DNA of 10,710 nucleotides from Clostridium sp. CAG:568 (GTDB lineage Bacteria; Bacillota_I; Bacilli_A; RFN20; CAG-288): positions 1 to 10,710 of the forward strand of contig FR878757.1 of the NCBI GenBank assembly GCA_000434395.1, in the 5' to 3' direction. Position numbers and translations under genes: made by a program. A model generated the notes under the pieces. That model saw only the letters and a list, made by a program, of their open reading frames with translations. It had not been told where the DNA came from and did no database searches. Positions 7,434 through 10,710 of this stretch are shown here, piece after piece. Position 1 is the stretch's first letter. Every line of letters starts with the position of its first letter.

Positions 7434-8747
7434 ATGGATTATAAATTTATAACTATTGATGGATATCAGATATTGGTCGATAACAAGCGTGGTTTTATTA
7501 ATTTGACTGATATTGCAAAGATGTTGAATTGCGAAGTCGAAAAGATAAAAGATCCTTTGAACGTTAGTGCTGGTAGCAAGATTTATACAGACACTAATGT
7601 TATTTCTTGCTCGGATAAAACTTATTATTCTTTGGATGTTGTAGTTATATTTGTTTTTGATTATGACTATAAGATAGCATTCAAATTATATGAATCCGCT
7701 TTGAATAATGGGTTAATATTTAATGAATATATCAATCACAAAATTGATGAAGAGAAAAAAACATTCAATGAATTGAGATCTATTGTAAAAGAACAGGAAG
7801 ATGTAATCGATACTTTTTATAAATACTATGATGCTGGAAATGAAAATAACTCTAATGGTGACTATAGCTTTATCTCTACAGAAAGTTTGCAATTTTTAAT
7901 AAGCTTAATTAAAGATATATACGATTTTGGTGATAGTTTCGGTGTCATAAGAGACTATTCATTATTATTAGATATCTTATATGGAATTAATTCAGCACTT
8001 GGAGATGATGAAGATGAAATAAAATTTGATGAATATGATAGTGTTTCATACATAGTGAAAACTATGTATAACATCATCAAGAAGAAACCTTTTATCAAAG
8101 GCAATGAAATCATCGCTTATTTCATTGCTTATTATTATTTGATTAATTCTGAATTGATAGAAGAGGAAGGATCAAAGATGGTTTCTAGTGAAGACCTTTG
8201 TCTAGCCATAGGTCTTATCATAAATTCAAACGATGATAATGCAGTAGATTCTTTAAAGAAAGCAAAATCTTTATTAGCTAAGCATTATGATCTTCCAAAT
8301 TATAATTATGAAAAAAAGCCAAATTCTATCCTCGATACATCTAAAGAAGGAATAATTGAATACATTATTTCTTCAATAGAAGATTTTAGTGGATATCAAG
8401 GATATTATGATTTTTACAAAGGAAAAAGTATTGTCTATAAGATTCATTACCATGGAAGGTATAATAACTTCTCTTTAAATAGAGCAAAAACATTCTTATC
8501 TAATAACACTTTATATTTTAAAGGAGTTTTATATTGCTATTCTGAAGCTCCTACTGATTTGAGAGGTAGAGATGAATTCTTAAAAGACATAGTTGAAGAA
8601 ATAAGAATTAGAAGTTATGATGATGTAATAACTCCTTTCTTAAATAGTTTAAAGAAAAAAGTAAAACCTTATTTTGATTTAGATTCTATCTCTATAAAAT
8701 TTGACTTTGATATAAAGACTAAATTTGATGAAGATTATGAGTGGTGA
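7434..8747 (+). CDS. RhuM-like / Fic-DOC fusion protein with degenerate Fic motif
   Basis: This gene encodes 437 residues. Residues ~18-105 look like a diverged RhuM/KilA-N-type DNA-associated domain (GFINLTDIAKML at 20-31, YYSLDVVVIF at 64-73). Residues ~110-132 are a charged linker. Residues ~150-285 align by eye with the DOC half of known 'RhuM/Fic/DOC' proteins: an aromatic/hydrophobic helix, then KKPFIKGNEIIAYF (217-230), then the conserved later helices (EEGSKMVSSEDLCLAIGLII, 244-263). The active-site loop HPFxxGNxR is altered to KPFIKGNEI, losing the catalytic His, the acidic Asp, and the Lys/Arg that bind phosphate. AMP- or phosphate-transfer activity is therefore unlikely. Residues ~300-437 form an extra domain I do not recognise, ending in an acidic tail. 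The gene is divergent from the HEPN unit and ends directly against the sipW-like remnant. Confidence 0.65.
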   Translation: MDYKFITIDGYQILVDNKRGFINLTDIAKMLNCEVEKIKDPLNVSAGSKIYTDTNVISCSDKTYYSLDVVVIFVFDYDYKIAFKLYESALNNGLIFNEYINHKIDEEKKTFNELRSIVKEQEDVIDTFYKYYDAGNENNSNGDYSFISTESLQFLISLIKDIYDFGDSFGVIRDYSLLLDILYGINSALGDDEDEIKFDEYDSVSYIVKTMYNIIKKKPFIKGNEIIAYFIAYYYLINSELIEEEGSKMVSSEDLCLAIGLIINSNDDNAVDSLKKAKSLLAKHYDLPNYNYEKKPNSILDTSKEGIIEYIISSIEDFSGYQGYYDFYKGKSIVYKIHYHGRYNNFSLNRAKTFLSNNTLYFKGVLYCYSEAPTDLRGRDEFLKDIVEEIRIRSYDDVITPFLNSLKKKVKPYFDLDSISIKFDFDIKTKFDEDYEW

Positions 8748-8774
8748 TTAAAGGAGTTACTTAATCTAAGTTTA

Positions 8775-8946
8775 CGTCGAAGGATTTTACTTGGATATAT
8801 TTATTTCTTTATTACTTCTAAGGTCGGAATGGTCGTATTGATCATTCTACCTTGTGCTGCAATTTGTATATAAGATTATCTATATGGTTATGGATGAAAA
8901 GAAGAAAGAAAGCATAAATAATTCTGAAAATGATAAAGAGAAATAG
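8775..8946 (+). pseudogene. sipW: 3' remnant of a SipW-like signal peptidase I
   Basis: In the frame of 8778 the sequence reads RRILLGYIYFFITSKVGMVV followed by LIILPCAAICI, then TAA at 8871. Skipping one base near 8868 continues as YKIIYMVMDEKKKE and on to TAG at 8944. The LGY-x-F-ITSKVGM-VVLIILPCA segment, one membrane helix and a Lys/Glu-rich cytoplasmic tail match the C-terminal end of SipW/S26B-type signal peptidases as I remember them. The catalytic Ser and His parts are absent, there is no start codon, and a one-base shift splits the tail, so this is a dead fragment. It lies just upstream of two SipW-type secreted proteins, which is where sipW genes normally sit. The upstream part was probably lost when the island to the left arrived. 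Confidence 0.55.
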
Positions 8947-9005
8947 AAGATTTGAAGAATAATTTAAATAAAGACTATTAATATTCAAGTTAAATATATT
9001 AGGAT

Positions 9006-9021
9006 GAGTAAATATTTACTC
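9006..9021. repeat. 16-base perfect palindrome upstream of the secreted-protein promoter
   Basis: GAGTAAATATTTACTC is a perfect inverted repeat centred about 46 bases upstream of the -35 box. Its AGTAA/TTACT half-sites recur as AGTAA-N6-TTACT at 9067-9082 inside the promoter spacer. It is a candidate operator; A+T-rich chance pairing is the alternative. Confidence 0.4.
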
Positions 9022-9059
9022 TTTCTGTTTTAAAAAAACCAACTATTTTTACACAAGTC

Positions 9060-9088
9060 TTTACATAGTAAATAGCATTACTTATAAT
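9060..9088 (+). promoter_or_regulatory. Sigma-A promoter for the secreted-protein operon
   Basis: TTTACA (9060-9065), a 17-base spacer and TATAAT (9083-9088) form a near-consensus promoter. Transcription would start near 9095, leaving a ~60-base leader before ATG 9159. AAAGGA at 9142-9147 is the ribosome site, 11 bases from the start. The rest of 8947-9158 holds only A+T-rich sequence and the palindrome at 9006. Confidence 0.75.
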
Positions 9089-9158
9089 ATTGAAGATTTA
9101 AACTACTATTTATTTTTTATTAAAGGGATAAAACATAAAAGAAAGGATTTTTTTATCT

Positions 9159-9959
9159 ATGCGTAAAGAATTGAAATCAAAGTCTAGACGTAAGTGGTTG
9201 TTAGGTGGTTCGTTAGCTTTTGCTTCTGTCGCATTATTGACAACTGGTTTTGCTACTTGGGTTATCGGTACACAAAAGACCTCTGGAGATGGTCAACTTA
9301 ATATTGGTGTTGATACAGTCGAAGATAAATCAGTAGAGCTAACTTTTAGTTTAGATGAAAATGACAAGAAAATTTTTGTTGCTGAAGATGCTGAAAAATC
9401 ATCAAATGATAATTTACCTATTGAAAAAACTGTTACGCCTGATTGGAGTATAAAAATAAAAGAGTTGAATGTCGTTGTTGGAGAAACACTTTATAATTCA
9501 CTCAAGGCTAAACAAAAGGAAAAACAAGAAGCTGGACAAGATTTAGGTTTAAAGATTGCTTTTGAGCTTCAAAAAGATGTAGCAGCAAAAGATGATAAAA
9601 ATTCGGTAACTGATGATAAGGTTAAAGTGAGAGGTGGACAAACAGGATCGTCTTGGAATTATATAAAATTAGCAAAAAATGAATTTGATGTCACTTTACC
9701 AGATTCTTATCCTGCAGGTGGAAGGATTTATGATATAAATGATACACCTGATAATAAAACATTTTCTTTCACTTGGGGTTCTTATTTTGGTGAAAAAGCT
9801 CCTAGTGTTTTCTACAAAGAAAATGAACCTACAGAGGGCTTGCGTGGATACTATCAAAATGCTTTGAAAGAGCTTCAAGCAATGAATAAAGCTTTAGACA
9901 AAGGCACCTTAAATTTAACTGCTACTTTTGATTATGGACAAACAACAGTAGGTGAATAA
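9159..9959 (+). CDS. SipW-type signal peptide protein (TasA/camelysin-like secreted protein), first paralogue
   Basis: This gene encodes 266 residues. A basic N-terminus (MRKELKSKSRRK) precedes one hydrophobic segment (residues 13-32) ending GFATWVIGTQ. This is the arrangement of SipW-dependent signal peptides, where cleavage occurs after the Ala of a G-x-A-like site; A32 is the likely position. The mature part is acidic, Lys/Asp-rich, with no cysteine and beta-rich stretches, and carries WGSYFGEKAPS (from W206) shared with the next gene. Such proteins are exported, and in Bacillus some form matrix fibres or act as surface proteases; no metalloprotease motif is seen here, so I infer a structural or surface role. 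The promoter at 9060 serves it, and the second gene follows 5 bases after its stop. The local sipW-like gene is only a remnant, so processing would need a peptidase encoded elsewhere. Confidence 0.75.
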   Translation: MRKELKSKSRRKWLLGGSLAFASVALLTTGFATWVIGTQKTSGDGQLNIGVDTVEDKSVELTFSLDENDKKIFVAEDAEKSSNDNLPIEKTVTPDWSIKIKELNVVVGETLYNSLKAKQKEKQEAGQDLGLKIAFELQKDVAAKDDKNSVTDDKVKVRGGQTGSSWNYIKLAKNEFDVTLPDSYPAGGRIYDINDTPDNKTFSFTWGSYFGEKAPSVFYKENEPTEGLRGYYQNALKELQAMNKALDKGTLNLTATFDYGQTTVGE

Positions 9960-9964
9960 ACACT

Positions 9965-10627
9965 TTGAAGAAGAAAGTAAGAAATAATAAAGTAATTTTA
10001 GCTTCCATCTTAGCTTTGGGTTGTTTAACTGCTGCTAGTGTTGGTTTCTCTTCTTGGGTAATTGGTGCTCAAAACATTAGCACCAAATCTAATGTGGATG
10101 TCACTGTTGATGATGTTAAGGATCATAGATTTAATGTTGATGCTTCTTCCAAGTCAAAAATCAAATTAGGACCTAGCACAAAAGGACCATACATAAGTTA
10201 TTCTGGAAATGCACCCGAAGAAGCATTGGATTTTTCATTCAGCTTAACGTTTACTGCTAATGATGGTAAGGCATTCGACTTCACATCTTTAGGTGATCAA
10301 AGTTTCAATATAAATTTTAGTTTTACTGATACATTGAAAATAAACGATGATGGATATGAATATATCAAATTTCCTTCTGGAACAATTGGAACAATTAGCA
10401 GCTCTCCTGGATTTACTGAAAGTACTGGTGTAACAGCTACTCAAAATAATAATGAAATAACTTATAATGGAGCATTAGCTTGGGGAAGTTATTTTGATGG
10501 TCAAAACCCATCTTTATTGAACGATCCTAAGGATGTTGATTCATATATAACAGGATTAAATCATCTTAAAAAATGCTTAAAAGATAATGCCGCTTTTGAA
10601 ATCAAAGTAAATATAGTAAAAAAGTAG
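9965..10627 (+). CDS. SipW-type signal peptide protein, second paralogue
   Basis: This gene encodes 220 residues from a TTG at 9965. There is no better ATG, and AGGTG (9950-9954) at the end of the previous gene gives a plausible ribosome site, so the pair is probably translationally coupled. The N-terminus (MKKKVRNNK, hydrophobic residues 10-28, then GFSSWVIGAQ) parallels GFATWVIGTQ of the first gene. The C-terminal half shares WGSYFDGQNPS (from W173). The mature protein is Ser/Thr/Asp/Asn-rich and beta-like, with one Cys in the signal region (C20) and one near the end (KKCLKDN). C20 does not sit in a proper lipobox. The role is likely the same surface or matrix function as its neighbour, with which it arose by tandem duplication. 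It ends in TAG shortly before the terminator. Confidence 0.7.
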   Translation: MKKKVRNNKVILASILALGCLTAASVGFSSWVIGAQNISTKSNVDVTVDDVKDHRFNVDASSKSKIKLGPSTKGPYISYSGNAPEEALDFSFSLTFTANDGKAFDFTSLGDQSFNINFSFTDTLKINDDGYEYIKFPSGTIGTISSSPGFTESTGVTATQNNNEITYNGALAWGSYFDGQNPSLLNDPKDVDSYITGLNHLKKCLKDNAAFEIKVNIVKK

Positions 10628-10660
10628 TTTAAAACAATCTCAATCGAATAAGAATGCAAT

Positions 10661-10692
10661 AAAAAACGAAGAATATTAATTCTTCGTTTTTT
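10661..10692 (+). terminator. Rho-independent terminator after the secreted-protein operon
   Basis: A perfect 14-base inverted repeat (AAAAAACGAAGAAT, loop ATTA, ATTCTTCGTTTTTT) ends in a T-run. It begins 33 bases after the TAG at 10627. The matching A-run on the left arm means it could also stop transcription arriving from the right. Confidence 0.85.
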
Positions 10693-10710
10693 CTTATGCT
10701 TAGCTAGGAT

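Noticed and set aside
10022..10027. Lipoprotein signal at C20 of the second secreted protein
   Set aside because: Position -3 is Ala rather than Leu/Val/Ile, and the hydrophobic segment continues to the SipW-type GFSSW end.
1..10710. CRISPR array, tRNA, rRNA or insertion sequence
   Set aside because: No regularly spaced repeats, cloverleaf-like sequences, transposase motifs or flanking terminal repeats were seen.

Overview
The window is strongly A+T-rich. It has Shine-Dalgarno sites of the AAAGGAG type, a canonical sigma-A promoter and a paired SipW-type secreted-protein locus. This suggests a low-GC Gram-positive bacterium (Bacillota), plausibly one of the gut-associated Bacilli near the Erysipelotrichales or RF39 group. 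That placement is inferred from style only, not from a marker gene. All three stop codons end intact-looking genes here, so nothing indicates an alternative genetic code.

The left two thirds (about 1-8747) looks like a defence or conflict island. It opens with the 3' end of an SMC/RecF-like AAA ATPase, overlapped by a small gene of unknown function. Next comes a large reading frame (1362-4877) encoding a superfamily 2 helicase with a C-terminal PD-(D/E)XK nuclease. It is broken by two in-frame nonsense codons (TGA at 1518, TAG at 2079) but has no frameshift. Its stop overlaps the start of a ~577-residue protein whose C-terminal half resembles an Argonaute MID/PIWI module. The pair recalls the helicase, REase and PIWI content of the described pPIWI-RE islands, in a more compact two-gene form. 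Convergent to it, overlapping by 20 bases, is a two-gene minus-strand unit: a small three-helix membrane protein followed by a HEPN-like protein with an R-x4-H motif. A divergently transcribed gene (7434-8747) follows, encoding a RhuM-like/Fic-DOC fusion whose Fic active site has lost its key residues.

The right third (about 8748-10710) looks like host chromosome. A degraded 3' remnant of a SipW-like signal peptidase lies directly after the Fic-like gene. A good promoter (TTTACA-17-TATAAT) with operator-like inverted repeats then drives two tandem paralogous secreted proteins with SipW-type N-termini, closed by a strong hairpin terminator. The remnant suggests that the accessory island was inserted into, or grew at the expense of, a sipW-tasA-like locus, so its end near 8748 is a probable junction.

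The likely working unit is the helicase-nuclease with the MID/PIWI-like protein as a nucleic-acid-targeting pair. The ATPase and the HEPN unit would be neighbouring systems. The two stop codons raise the question of whether the helicase is dead, recoded, or read through.
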